Assembly: GCA_010093485.1 (NCBI GenBank)
Contig: MU001492.1
Location: forward strand, 1,411,122-1,475,121
Direction of reading: 5' to 3'
Source: Karstenula rhodostoma CBS 690.94
Lineage: Eukaryota > Ascomycota > Dothideomycetes > Pleosporales > Didymosphaeriaceae
DNA: 64,000 bases
The notes under the pieces were generated by a model, which worked only from the letters and a program-made list of their open reading frames with translations, was not told the DNA's origin and ran no database searches. Shown here piece after piece: positions 21,708-33,079 of the stretch. How positions within the stretch are numbered: position 1 is the first letter of the stretch; each line of letters opens with the position of its first letter. The position numbers and the translations under genes are program-made.

Positions 21708-22309
21708 GCGCGGCAAGAATACGGTCGTGACGAGGAGATGCGTGCGACGACTACGCAACTCAGCAATGGCAGTCGGCCGAAGGTTTAACAGTCAATCGAG
21801 GGAGGAAAATCCACAAGAAATAGGAGATGACAACACGCAAGCTGTTTTCGACGTTTGTGACAGATTGCGAAGAGCGTGATTGAAGGCAGCCATCGTTCGC
21901 GCCAGAGCGCGCTAAGCCTGGTTTGTAACGAGTACACACATTTCACACTCACTGCAACTCTGGGATTCTGTTAATGTAGAGCTGGATGCTACTAGCCAGT
22001 ATTTAGTTCATCAGTGTCAGGCAGCAAGAATGACTCACGGTCACGGGATGCTATGCATCACGTGACCTACTAACACTCGTGGACATTGTTCGTGGGAGTG
22101 TGGGTGCGGACGGCGGTATCATGATCAAGAGACAGTCATCATCTCATATTTTAGGGCGTTTCGTCATCATGACTTCGATATAAATAACTTACCCCGTACA
22201 CGTCTAAGCGAGAAGCGCACATATTTACAAGAATACCTACACCGACAGCGTGTTCCCCCGTTACACCCTCCTCGCGTAACTTTGTACATGACCAGAATAA
22301 CACGATCAG
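21708..22309. other. Intergenic spacer
   Basis: About 600 bp upstream of the SGNH gene and downstream of the coiled-coil gene. Contains two ATCACGTGA/TCACGGTCACGGG-like stretches near 22025-22070 that could be bHLH-type (CACGTG) sites, which is inference. No gene seen. Confidence 0.45.
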
Positions 22310-24100
22310 TCAAGAGGCATCTTTCCTGAGCTGCGCCAGCTGCCTACCGTTGTCAGCAAGCAGCATATCTTGCATGTGAAGCCGCGCTTCCATGGCTGCT
22401 AGCTGATCTACGAGAGTCTTGTGCTCAATCATGCTACAAGCCTTCTTCTTCATTCGTTCCATCTCCGAGACGTTGGCCCACATCATCTGTTGGAGCTCCA
22501 GGACCTTAGCCTCGTTGTTCCTCGCGCGGGCTTGCGCGTCTTCCATGCCGTGCGCGAGAGCCTTTGCGATCTCTGCTGGGCCATGAATCTTGAATGACGT
22601 GCCCTTCGTGGTAATTGCCGTAAGTCGTTCGAGAAGGCTCAGCTTGGATTGGTCAGTCGGCTCGATGTTGATCGTGACTTGAAGGTCTCGGTCGAGCGGC
22701 GCTTGGGGCTTAGATATGGGAGCTGAGTCGATGGAATGGGTGGCTGTATTGGCCATATTCATGGCGCTGAACCTCGGCATGAGGTGCGGCTCTGCTTCGA
22801 TACGAGGGGTCTCAGAGAACTTCGACTCTGGTTTACACGGAAGCGAAGGCTCCGTCTGAACCGCAGCCACGACGCCTGCTAAAGTGGCATGGACGGATGT
22901 GACAGATGCAGTAGATGCAGTATATGCACTTGAGTCGGTCCCAGTGCTAGAATTTACAACCCTGAGCACTCGCTTCTCCTCTTGAAGATTCTGAGCGTCT
23001 TCTGTCCGCTGGACGTTCCCGTAGATAAGATCATTGTATTTCTCTTTGAGATGATCAGCGGTAGTTTGCAGGACAGCAACATGGTTTTCCAGGCCGTCTA
23101 CCTCAAAAACTGCATCCGCATACATGTCTCCGATCCACTGGAAGTTATATTCCAGCTGCTTAATGTACATCTGGCTTTCCCGGAGGAAATTCGACAGGGC
23201 TTCAGTGTTGCCATGCGCTTCACAATGGCACGCGTCCATTGGGGTGGTCTGAACTCGTGAAGGAACACATTTGAGGGTGTCTGGAGGCGTCTCGACGATC
23301 TGTAACATGTGTCGGAGCTCCTGCTTAAGCGCTTTGTTCTCCTGCTCCAGTAATGGAAGGCGGACATTGCGCAAGCTATTGAGCTCGGTTTGCAGCTCAC
23401 CAGCGAGATTTGCCCGAGTCTGCAGGTCTTTAATTACAACGGAAGCGTCATTGACCTGCGTGGAGAGCCTTTCCTTTTCAAGCTTGAGGTCGCAGTTTTC
23501 CTGCCGGAATAATTCCAGGTCCAGTCGCGTGGCGAGGACCTCTTCTGCTAGAATAGCAGCATGAATCTTGGCTTGCTCGCGGCTATTCTCGCTATCGGTG
23601 AGGGTCTTCGTAATCTCAGCGACATTCTTCTCGAGGTTGCGCTTCGAGTTGTCCTGCTCGCTTTGGGTCTTTTGAGCCTCCTTTAGTAGCTCCTCATACT
23701 GGGTCTTCCACTTTTCTGCATCAGACCTCAGGTATGCCGGCTTTCGAGGAGCAATGGGTGATGAAGTGCGACCCGACATTATAGAGCGAGTGGTCGACGC
23801 AGCTTTACCGTCCAAAACGCGATCGCCTTGCCCTAGACGACGCGTAGAACTTCCAACAACAGCCAACTGCTTCGCCTTGTTCAACGTGGAAACACTCCCC
23901 TTAGCACTTTGGATTAGTTTACCACCCGTAGCTGTCCTTTTAGGGGTAGAGGACGTCGAAATCGGGAATCTCGTGGGCGCGGCGTGCTTGCGTACCCGAG
24001 CTCTTGAAGTAGCTGTACTCTTTTGTGCGACGAATTTGAGGTTCTCGGACGGTGCCGACGGCGAGCCAGCGCCTCCTGACAGGTCTTTAGAGGTAGACAT
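22310..24100 (-). CDS. Coiled-coil hypothetical protein
   Basis: Intronless frame; ATG 24100 (MSTSKDLSGG) gives 596 residues. An upstream in-frame ATG at 24205 would add 35 residues that look like 5' UTR. Layout: a basic, Ser/Thr/Ala-rich N-terminal 125 residues with phosphorylation-type Ser-Pro sites (SSPIAPRKP), then a long heptad-like helix at about residues 130-290 (EKWKTQYEELLKEAQKTQ onward, with ENxxLKxE units), a loop with Cys and His, a second helical stretch, a low-complexity Ser/Thr segment near 400, and a final helical region ending in MQDMLLADNGRQLAQLRKD. This suits a structural or scaffold protein, for example cytoskeletal or spindle-pole linked. No family recognised. Confidence 0.75.
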   Translation of the reverse strand: MSTSKDLSGGAGSPSAPSENLKFVAQKSTATSRARVRKHAAPTRFPISTSSTPKRTATGGKLIQSAKGSVSTLNKAKQLAVVGSSTRRLGQGDRVLDGKAASTTRSIMSGRTSSPIAPRKPAYLRSDAEKWKTQYEELLKEAQKTQSEQDNSKRNLEKNVAEITKTLTDSENSREQAKIHAAILAEEVLATRLDLELFRQENCDLKLEKERLSTQVNDASVVIKDLQTRANLAGELQTELNSLRNVRLPLLEQENKALKQELRHMLQIVETPPDTLKCVPSRVQTTPMDACHCEAHGNTEALSNFLRESQMYIKQLEYNFQWIGDMYADAVFEVDGLENHVAVLQTTADHLKEKYNDLIYGNVQRTEDAQNLQEEKRVLRVVNSSTGTDSSAYTASTASVTSVHATLAGVVAAVQTEPSLPCKPESKFSETPRIEAEPHLMPRFSAMNMANTATHSIDSAPISKPQAPLDRDLQVTINIEPTDQSKLSLLERLTAITTKGTSFKIHGPAEIAKALAHGMEDAQARARNNEAKVLELQQMMWANVSEMERMKKKACSMIEHKTLVDQLAAMEARLHMQDMLLADNGRQLAQLRKDAS

Positions 24101-24436
24101 GCTTGCGTTGAATTGAAGTTGATAACTTAAAGTTTTGTGGTTTGGGTATATCTGAGATAATTCTGGGTAGGCGCTTATAAGAGGTGTTGGGCATTGTGCA
24201 ATCATTAGTAGACAATGCTATATCAAGCGATGGCACAATGCTTTTGTGGACATCTGATGTTCGACGTCAAAGATATTGTGCAGAGGTAGTCTGCGTCTTT
24301 GATTCGTACTGAATACTAAAGCGTCATATCCGAGAGACGACGGTGAAAGAGAATACATCCCAGAAGGTATCAAATGTACTAAAAGAGTGTAGAGACACCC
24401 AGGGGCCCGGTGAAAACCTGCCCCGACCCTATGTTG

Positions 24437-27276
24437 TCATACATCCTTGACGAAACCGACCTCGATTACACGGTCGCGGTCCACATCCAAGCTAGCGATC
24501 TTGGTGCGCGTGTTCTCTCGAATGAACAAGAAAGCACGGAGCAAAACCTTACGAAAGAAGTTGGTTCCGGGCTTGACCTTCATTTGTTCTTTTCCGATTA
24601 TGTAGAGAACTTCGTGGTTGAATGCGCGTTCCAGGGCAGTGAGGCGGGAAGTAGTGCTCGAGACGCTTGTCGCGGGCGTAGCTGCAGGCCGAGCGTTCTT
24701 TTCGGACGTTGAGGGCGTGGAAGTATCTTTCTCAGAAACCGCAGTCTTCGCATTAACTTTGGTGACATCGGCCGCGCTATTTGAATCGACTCTGGAAGCC
24801 GACCGACCCTCGCCCTCGCGATCGAGCGCACGGCTAACAATGTGGTTGCGAACTTTTTCGAAGATGAGCGAAGCTAAATCTGGTGTGATGACCTCGTCCA
24901 TGTAGCCGTGCCGGACAACCAGGCGGTAGCAGTTGGGAATAGCAAGACGAGACACATGGTAACGATCTTCGTAGGCAACTGATGGTACCTCCAATGGGCG
25001 AAGATGGAAGAATACAATGACCTCTGGTGCGGTAACAAGTTTGCGGATGAACTGGCTAAACACGATTGGAGTTGTCTCCCCAGCTTTATCGAAATAAATA
25101 CCTGCACGCGTGGATGTGATGTCAGTGTGAGTCGCAAAGTGGTTTCAGGTGCGAGTTCCTCTTGTCTAAGATAAAGCGACTTCGTACAGGGGCATTACGT
25201 ACCGAAACCGTCAATGGAACTGACTGCCTTGCCACCAAACTTCTGGGTGAGTTGGATTCGCCCATCATCGACAGTGTTGACAAAATGTGTGGTCGGGTAG
25301 CGGTCTTCAGCTTCAGCGAACCATTGCTGCTCTTTGCCAAAGCGCCAAAGGATGAAAACACTGGCGATCAAAATGGAAAGGAGGATGGTAAACCAAGCAC
25401 CGTCTGGCACTTTAGTAAGGGCGGAAGACAAGAACGCACCGTCTATGCTCGCGATTGTAAGCCACGGCAGAAAGACGAAGTATGGTTTGATGCGCCAGAC
25501 GAGGATCGCAACCAGCGTGACCATGCAGGTGTCGAAGAAGGTGACAAACATAACGCATACACCGTAAGCGTTACCGAGGGACGTAGTGTTGTTGTAGACG
25601 GCAGCGACGATAACGGTGCCTATCATCAGTATCCAATTTACCGCGGGCACGTAAAGCTGTCCGTGATATATCGTCGACGTGTGGACGACTTTGATCTGGG
25701 GGAAATACGACAACTTCATAATCTGCGCAAGGAGCTGGAGTATGTCAGGACCAAGATTCGAACCAGTCAAGTTACTGAGATGCTTAAGTACTGTACTTAC
25801 CTGAAATGTGGCGGTGATCATGGCCTGAGAGGCGACGATTGCAGCCAATATAGCAATGACTAGAGAAGGGTAGAGCCAGCCGTGGGGTACGCAGTTGTAG
25901 AAGGGATTCGAATACGCGTCAGGGTTCTCGCTGATGAACGCGGCTTGGCCAGAGTATGCGAGCAATAGACACGGGTAAGCGCATCCAAGCCAGCTGATCT
26001 GTACTGCTTGACGACTGAAAGCTCCAATGTCGGCGAAGAGTGCCTCAACACCGGTAAAGGAAAGGAGTATGCCACCCAGACTGCGCCACCCTTCGTATTT
26101 GTTTCGTGCGAGATATTCGAAGGCGTAGTACGGGTTAAAGGCTTTCAGGATGGTGTAGTCGTGACTAGGTCTGTTAGTACAACCCATAGCTGGCTTATAC
26201 AGGTACTGACTTGGCCAAGTTGTAGATTCCAAACCCAGCGTTGAATGCGAGCCAGATTGTTACAATCGGTGAGAATGCCATCGTGAGCTTTGAGATTCCA
26301 AGAGGCTGTAGGACGAATAGAACGATCAGGATAGCGCAAGTTACACCTACGATGGTGGACTTATCGATGTCTGGTTTGACTACATTCAGACCCTGAACGG
26401 CACCCAGTACAGACTGCGCGGGAGTCAGAACCCCATCCGCCATGACCATGGACACGGCGAAAACGCCAATGGTCTTCAGCAGCCGGCGGAAGAACTTGGT
26501 TCTCTCAATGGTTGCGCGGAAGGACTGTTGTGACTGGCTGAGCTCGTTGGTCCTGAAACGTTCCATACCTGCGTAAACGTGTCAGTACGTTTGAAACTAG
26601 CCATTTATATAGCACGTACGGATCATGGTGGCTTCGCGTGGGTCGCGGTTGGCGATGTTTGCCTGAGAAATTAGCAGGTCGTGGGTTATGCAAGCTCTGG
26701 GTACACACATAGCGCGACAGCAATGAATACGTTGAGAAGGTTCCTCCTTCGCCATCATTGTCGGCACGAATGATTACGAGAACGTATTTCACAGTGACCA
26801 TGAGAGTCAAGGACCAAAGGATCAGCGAGAGCGCACCCAGCAGGTTTGCCCTATTCGGTGCTTCCGTAAAGGTACTGGAAAACACATAGAGCGGCGAGGT
26901 GCCAATGTCACCTAAGAGCGCATGAGCACGTGAGAAAAGCTTCAAGCCTGCAGATTGTTTACCGTAGATAACACCGACACTCTGGTAAGCGAGCATAAGC
27001 ACCTGAGAAAAGCTGAACGCCTGCAGATTATTAGCCGGGTTCTACCAACATACGCAGGGAAGTACACACCTGTCGGCGCTTGTAGTCGCTCTCATTACGT
27101 AGACCAGCATCTTCGTCTTCCGCAGATTCTAAAGCGCCTTCTTTGAAGATCTCAAACGAGCTTTTCCGCCCCAGTGATCGTGACCTCACGCGAAGCGGCA
27201 CCACACCGCCGACATTGAGCTCTTGGTCTTGTCGCCTTGGACGCGGCTCGCCTGCGAATTGTATAGTCGTGTCCAT
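24437..27276 (-). CDS. hak1: HAK/KUP-type high-affinity potassium transporter
   Basis: Eight exons: 27276-27070, 27020-26963, 26911-26709, 26662-26620, 26568-26211, 26170-25801, 25734-25203 and 25101-24437. Every join is in frame; the product is 811 residues, normal for fungal HAK. The soluble Arg-rich N-terminus leads into AYQSVGVIYGDIGTSPLYVFSS, the family signature split over two introns. Next come LLSRYANIANRDPREATM, GVFAVSMVMADGVLTPAQSV, GVEALFADIGAFSR and YNNTTSLGNAYGVCVMFV. About twelve hydrophobic spans are followed by a cytosolic C-terminal domain with a Ser/Thr/Ala-rich insert (about residues 660-735) and the ending RVIEVGFVKDV. It imports K+ at the plasma membrane, probably by H+ symport, under low K+. 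One intron has a textbook TACTAACAG end (26176-26170 region). Confidence 0.95.
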
Positions 27277-30088
27277 GATGGGCGGCGGTAGATTCTGGGA
27301 GTTCCAAGAGTTGGTCTCCGTCCGACGTTTCGCTTTATAGGGGAGTGTTATCTTGACGCGCCTGCAGATCCAGTACGCGATATCAAGCAGTAAACAAGCT
27401 TAAGCCGCCTGAGGAAGCTCCCGGTTGGTGGGTTAGGCACGATGCTTATCCATTGGTTGATTTGGTTGGGTGCGCGATTTTTGAGACTTCTTTGGTGGAG
27501 AGGGTGGCTATGGCGGCTGGATAGGGCAAAGCTCTGCGCCATCATCATGGGACCTCCCTCAATGGCTTCCTCGGACTTGAATATCTGAAGCCACTTGGGG
27601 ACAGAAACAAAGACGACACGGCGGAGAGATCATGTCGTCTTCTTATATTCCTTGTTAAGAACTCCCAGGCGATGATCAAAGCAGCGCTTTGTCCTGGGTC
27701 GTTCTTGAGATTCAACCAAGCATTGGTCTAAGACGTATCCAGGGACTGCGGGACAAGCATCAATGACGCATGTGAAACAATGCGCAAAGCGCGCGAAGTG
27801 TCACATTCGTCATTTTACTGGTGCAGCCTTTCCACCGTGGCTTGCAGAACCTTGACAGAATGCAGGCGCGAGCGGACGCGACCCCAAGGTCCAGTTACCC
27901 TTTCAGTCCTCGCATCAGTAAGCTCGCATAACGGTTATACTCGTCCTACCCGTGCCGTTCATGTCATATAGGATGCGGAGCTGCGCGCAAATGAACGAAT
28001 GGGACGGGATGCAGCGGTATAAACGTGAGGGTTGCTTAATCACATGTACTCAGATTTGACGCTAACCCGTTCGATCGGAGTCGCTCGGCCCCACCTTTTT
28101 AGTGCATCGATCTACGTTCCCCAACGATGACAACCCGAAGGTATGGCACCAGCGCGACCTCACTTATGATGCAAGCACACAACAAGATCGATATAGTACC
28201 GACTGAGATACAGACCGCGTGCATGAGTACGCGAACAGTATTGTCGAGCTGGTTATCGACGGTTCCCACAAGTTTCAGGTTCGTAGAGTCCCGCATTAAC
28301 ATTTGTGCCCCTTTTGGTGCTGCTGGGGTTTCCTTAGAATTTACGCATGCTAAGATGACTCAAATGCGATCGTGCAGGGTGGGCCTGGTGTAGTTCTTCC
28401 AACCTTGTGGTCTAAATCCAGAGCCACTCGATCCATGTCAGCAAACGACGCAATCGATCTAATACATGGAATACGCGACGCTTAGATGCCGTACATTGGA
28501 GTGTTGGACAACATTTTCATGCTTAAGACCGTCTCAATTACCGGGCACAACCAGGTGCGTTGTGTCGTACTACATCACAGATGATGCCTATGGTCAAAGA
28601 CTTTGTCTATTACTTTACGGGACATCACTTTGTGGTTCGTGTCCGCCATTAGAAAAAAGAATTATGGTCAACGACCCATTCACTGTCTCTGAGAAACTTG
28701 AAACCCGCCCCCGGTGTGACTAGCTTGCACCCATTGTTGATGCAGATGCGTTCACGGGCAATCTTTGCCTTTGAGTGTTTTACCGATCTCCCTAAACAAT
28801 CCCCTAAATGCAACCATGATCCACTTTGATATTCCCACGTCTCGACTTACTTACCTAGTAGAGAATTATAGGACAATATTCTCCCATTATATATCCTCTT
28901 ACCTAGGCTATGGCAGCAGCCACGTAACCTATCAGACTACCTTCGCGGTCGTCCGCCTCCGTTTCTTTACGATGCTAATTTTGTCTCGAGGGGACCACTG
29001 CCATAGGTACGCGCTTTGCCGAATTCGCCGAATCCATCGTGAGTTCATCCTGACAACCTGATATAAGTAAATCGTTAGGGGGTCAGGGCCACCGGGCGGC
29101 ACTGTTACGGCACGCGGGGAATTGTGCCAGCTACAGACGATATCGTATGTTCTCAGGGTTCCAAGGTTAGAAAGCACAGTGGTCAATGTTGCAATACCTC
29201 ACGCGTTAAGGGGCTCAAGACTGAGGGTTGCATGCGAGGATCCGGGTTCAGATGTTGTTGCCGGCATCAATGACATGCCATCCCTCGCTCTCGCAATATA
29301 CGAGACGATCTAAGGTTCCATATTTAGTCGACGAAGATGATCCAATGGGAAGGACTGCCATGTTTGGTGTTTTGGGTGCTTCGGACCCTGTGCGTAGGTA
29401 CCGGCCAATCAACGGCCATCGCAACCCTCCTTCCCACACGTACTACGGCGACACCTGCGCAACCTGCACGCCATCTTTATGCCATATATGCTAGTCGCCC
29501 TGTGCCACCTGAATTTGTCCCAATGTCCAGAAAAGCAAGTAACTTCTGCACGTAATGATGACCCAGCGATCGCTTCCAGCCTGTCAAGGCGAGCAAGGCC
29601 GTCGGATGTTTGCCGCCAGATCCGCCAAACCCACTATTCACGGACTTCGTCCCCACCAGCCGTCTCCCGACAGCGCTGCCCGCCCCGTGAGGATCGCTAC
29701 CGCAAAATCGGTGCTTGTCCAAGCCCAATCATTGTTGTGGGGGTTGTTGTCCGGGCCACGTCGTGCAGACGTGTGCACCAGACCTGGGGGTTGCTCGCCA
29801 TCTGAAACACATTATCAAACCTCCGCTAGGGCATCCCCGTAGCGCACACCTGCGCATGCCCAATGTTACACGCAGGGCTGCCGGTGCAATTTCGTTGGAC
29901 ATCTTGGGTGACTAGATATGTGAGGGAGCCGCCTGCGAGCGTGTTCGATGCTGTTGATGTTGGTAGGTGATTCATTACGCGTTCTGCCTCTTACAGGATA
30001 TACACTCATTTGTTAGTTCTCTTATCTTCAAGCTTTCTTTCATTCACAAATCCTTTTTTTCTTCGACTCCTCTATACCTTTTCCCATA
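27277..30088. other. 2.8-kb gene-poor interval
   Basis: Between the HAK gene (minus) and the Cys-rich membrane protein gene (plus). Only short, unrelated open frames are found on both strands, the longest about 108 codons at 29479-29805. No transposon ends, RNA gene or repeat recognised. The first few hundred bases should hold the HAK promoter and the last about 150 bases, which are pyrimidine-rich (TTTCTTTCATTC, CCTTTTTTTCTTCG), the promoter and 5' UTR of the next gene. Confidence 0.5.
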
Positions 30089-31057
30089 ATGATGTCCATC
30101 TACTCTCCTCGATCCTTCCTCGTTTTCTTCTATCTCTTACAACTCACTATTGCCGAACGAAAATGCTATGCGCTCAATGGCCTCCAGTTGGGCGACGCAT
30201 ATGGGCCCTGCAATCCTAATGCAAAGCATAGCGGTTGCTGTGCCGTTCGCGGTCCAGCAGGCCTAGTAGACCTCTGTCTTTCAAATGGGCTTTGCATGGC
30301 TACCAACGGAGAATACATGGGTACCATATGGCAAAGCGGGTGCACCGATCCAACCGGTGTGGACCCATCGTGTCCAAAAATGTGCCCCGACGGTAAGCTT
30401 TCCGGTCTCTAGCTACCTCTCACTGGAGTTTCAAGACTGATGTCTTTCATAGCTCGTGATAATTTTGCCAACGGCTCCACTGTCGCTGCCTGGAACGTGC
30501 AAATGTGCGACTACGGAAGCTACTGTTGTCGCGCGGCAGATGACCATAACAGCTGCTGCAACAACGCAACAGCACCTCAGATCAAGACCAAGTTCATCGG
30601 AGCATTCCAGTTCCAGACATCTACAACCGGAGCATCTTCCACACATAGTCCTACCTCTACAGCTTCGTCATCTCGATCTAGCGCAACATCTTCATCGAGC
30701 GTCCCGGCCACGGAAGTCCGAGTCGCAGCCGCCTCGTCCACCAACACTGCACCGACCGCATCTAGCCAGCCAGTACTCTGCGAAGCTGAGAAACGCCGGG
30801 CCAACATAATAGGCGGTACCCTGGCTGGGTTCTTCAGCGTTGCCGTTATAAGCCTGCTAGCCGCCATCCTTTTTCTCTTCCAGAAAGAGAAAAAGCAACG
30901 CAAGTTGAAAGAGCATTACGAAGAACAGTTTGCAACCACTTGGCGTGCATACGGCTCTGGGATGCCATCCAGGACCACCGTCGTTGAAGGAGACTCGACG
31001 AAGGCTCCAGTAGAGAAAGATGTCGAAGTCCGGTATATTGGCAGGCGGAACACATAG
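30089..31057 (+). CDS. Cys-rich type I membrane protein with Ser/Thr stalk
   Basis: Two exons, 30089-30392 and 30453-31057, 302 residues; the 60-nt intron runs GTAAGC ... TTTCATAG. A signal peptide is clear (about residues 1-23, SFLVFFYLLQLTIA). The exposed part to about residue 165 has many cysteines in a regular layout: CYALNG, GPCNP, SGCCAVR, LCLSNGLCMA, GCTDP, CPKMC, CDYGSYCC and NSCCN. A Ser/Thr/Ala stalk follows at about 170-220, then one transmembrane helix (NIIGGTLAGFFSVAVISLLAAILFLF, here split over about residues 235-262) and a basic juxtamembrane KEKKQRK. The cytosolic tail is about 55 residues. This resembles fungal wall-sensor or mid2/WSC-like organisation, but I do not recognise a WSC domain. 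Surface sensing or adhesion is inference. Confidence 0.8.
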
Positions 31058-31587
31058 GGGAAAGATGGGGGTGAGAACATTCATTGTACGATTCACCGAT
31101 TTCTTTGGGAGCACTTCTCGTGTTATATTAATGCGCTTCGGAGTCCGATAACGAGCGATGTATAATGGTATTCAGGATAATGGTAATGTGGGGAGGGCGG
31201 AGAGCACTGGAAGTTCTGCCCATGTCCTAATATAATGGGTTTCACTTCATCGTTGTATCGGAAAGGGTGATACCCAATCCCGCGCGCCGTGACATTCGCC
31301 TTCCTTTTATTTTTACGTAGCGACTCAGTATTCTTCTAAACTTATCGAAGCCAGCTCTGTAAGAGGTCTAAGCTAAGCGTTATCCTTTCTGTGTCATGCG
31401 ATCTGTATGTTCCGAGTGCTTCGTCCAAAATTCTCACTAGAACAGGCCATCAGTTTTATCGCATGCTTCTCCTAATACCATCGCTCCCGTTCATACTTCG
31501 ATGTGAAGTTAAGTACAGCTCAAGGATCAGCTTACCCATTGTCTCCCAATAGCGCAACCATATAACTTATTTTGCTGCTGAAAGTAC
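31058..31587. other. Convergent intergenic spacer
   Basis: 530 bp between two genes whose 3' ends face each other. It should hold two 3' UTRs. Nothing else recognised. Confidence 0.55.
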
Positions 31588-32829
31588 TTAGCCCCGCTGC
31601 AACTCAACCAGCAGCTCCTCCACCCTCTTGAGATCATCGCTAGTATCGTTCGGCCCCAGTTTCCATTGCAATAGATTTTTCTTCGCTTTATGACCCCAAG
31701 CCTGCGCCTCCGATTGCTTCCGAAGACTAGCATAGACATACGCCATTCGCTCCATGTCCTCTGTTACGAGCACCTCCAGGCCTTCCGTTTCGCTGATCTC
31801 GAAAACCTCGTTCTCCCACTGAATTATCCGTTCCGTATCGTAAGTTTCGGCAGTCAAGGTCTCCAGTTGATCATGCAGTTGCGCAAAGCGCTCTCGTCTC
31901 CAGTCACTCTCCGCAATCTTGTATATGCCAGATGCGCATAGATTACACGTACACTTAAAGCCCCAATTCTCGTTATACAACCTTTGGCGTTCGGCGTACT
32001 TCAGATCTACCTTGCCATACGAGATGGTGATTTCCTGTCCAGGAGGGATGTCCCTTAGCGCTCGAATCTCCATCAATAGCGTCCGTGGGATGAACTTCGC
32101 ATTCGCGTTCGGTTGACAAGCGTGGTTGATTCTCGAGACCTGGGGAAAGAGACATAGATACTCATCCCCTACACCCCCATCGTTGAACTGACATGAGAAG
32201 GAGTTTGTCTTCAATATGGTGTCCAATCCCGTTATCTCGGAAGGCTTATCGAGTGCCATAATGGTATCGTAATCCTCTCGTGGAAGCTTACTCGCCGCGG
32301 TCTCGAGCAGCTCGGAGCCCTCAGAGGGCGTGACATGTAGTGGCAATCGTGCGCTTGAAACGATTGCCGGTGAGTCAAGCAGAATCATGTCGCCCTTTTT
32401 GATCTCTCGTTTGGCGATGACGCCTTTGCCCTTGCCGCGAATACTCCGTACTTCGAACCAATCTTCCTGTGGGTCCCCAGTCCTATCTGCGGAAGACTTT
32501 ACCGTGTCCAGAAAACGTTCTTCCTCGTCCAATAAGTGCTCTCGTGCTTTCAACACTCCTTGGGCGGCTTTTGATGTGCCGATGATACTAAGTCCACGAT
32601 TGTTGCGATAGCGCATGAGTGTGTGTGCGCAGTATGTTCTTGTGGCACCCTTGGAGCATGTCGGTTCCAATGACCACTCGAAATCCGGTCTCAGCCCGCT
32701 GATGGTTGGTGCGCATATGGTTTGATGTTGGCTGAAAAGATGCGCAGGGTTCTCGCATTGTGAAGTAGCTTTGGTATGGGTGCAAAGGACGAGAGGGCTG
32801 CATAGCAGCAGCAAATGTAACGGCCCCAT
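31588..32829 (-). CDS. SET-domain protein with hydrophobic N-terminus
   Basis: Single exon, 413 residues from ATG 32829. SET marks: SIRGKGKGVIAKREIKKGDM (about residues 127-147), VSRINHACQPNANAKF (NHxCxPN, about 235-250), RDIPPGQEITISYGK (the GEEI-x-x-Y element, with Gln replacing the first Glu) and post-SET cysteines NWGFKCTCNLC. A helical C-terminal region follows, as in the SMYD/SET5-like fungal group. These proteins transfer methyl groups from S-adenosylmethionine to lysines, in histones or other proteins. The first about 22 residues (MGPLHLLLLCSPLVLCTHTKA) look like a signal peptide, which is unexpected for a nuclear or cytosolic enzyme; SET proteins with such leaders do occur in filamentous ascomycetes. 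Substrate is unknown. Confidence 0.85.
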   Translation of the reverse strand: MGPLHLLLLCSPLVLCTHTKATSQCENPAHLFSQHQTICAPTISGLRPDFEWSLEPTCSKGATRTYCAHTLMRYRNNRGLSIIGTSKAAQGVLKAREHLLDEEERFLDTVKSSADRTGDPQEDWFEVRSIRGKGKGVIAKREIKKGDMILLDSPAIVSSARLPLHVTPSEGSELLETAASKLPREDYDTIMALDKPSEITGLDTILKTNSFSCQFNDGGVGDEYLCLFPQVSRINHACQPNANAKFIPRTLLMEIRALRDIPPGQEITISYGKVDLKYAERQRLYNENWGFKCTCNLCASGIYKIAESDWRRERFAQLHDQLETLTAETYDTERIIQWENEVFEISETEGLEVLVTEDMERMAYVYASLRKQSEAQAWGHKAKKNLLQWKLGPNDTSDDLKRVEELLVELQRG

Positions 32830-33079
32830 TTGGTTCTGGAGAATATGGCAGTTCGTGACCTGGCCAGGCAGAAATACGTGTTAACGGTGGTGGTGGTCGG
32901 GGCTGCGACAAATCTGAAACGGGAGTAGGACAGGGGTGCGCGATACAGTCTCCACAAATTGTAGATCATCGAAAGGTGTCGGTTGTGGCGTCCGATTGCG
33001 CAAGTCCCAAGGTACTTGAAATAGAAAGTATGTATTTTGTCCACATCAAGACACCGTTGGTTTGAAAGCGTGCAAGATT

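Noticed and set aside
25755..25775. TGGTTCGAATC-like tRNA B-box on the minus strand
   Set aside because: It lies inside a HAK intron; the flanking bases do not form a T-arm stem and no A-box or acceptor stem is found at the right distance.
25162..25863. 233-codon plus-strand frame
   Set aside because: Antisense shadow of the HAK transporter exons, which are strongly supported on the minus strand.
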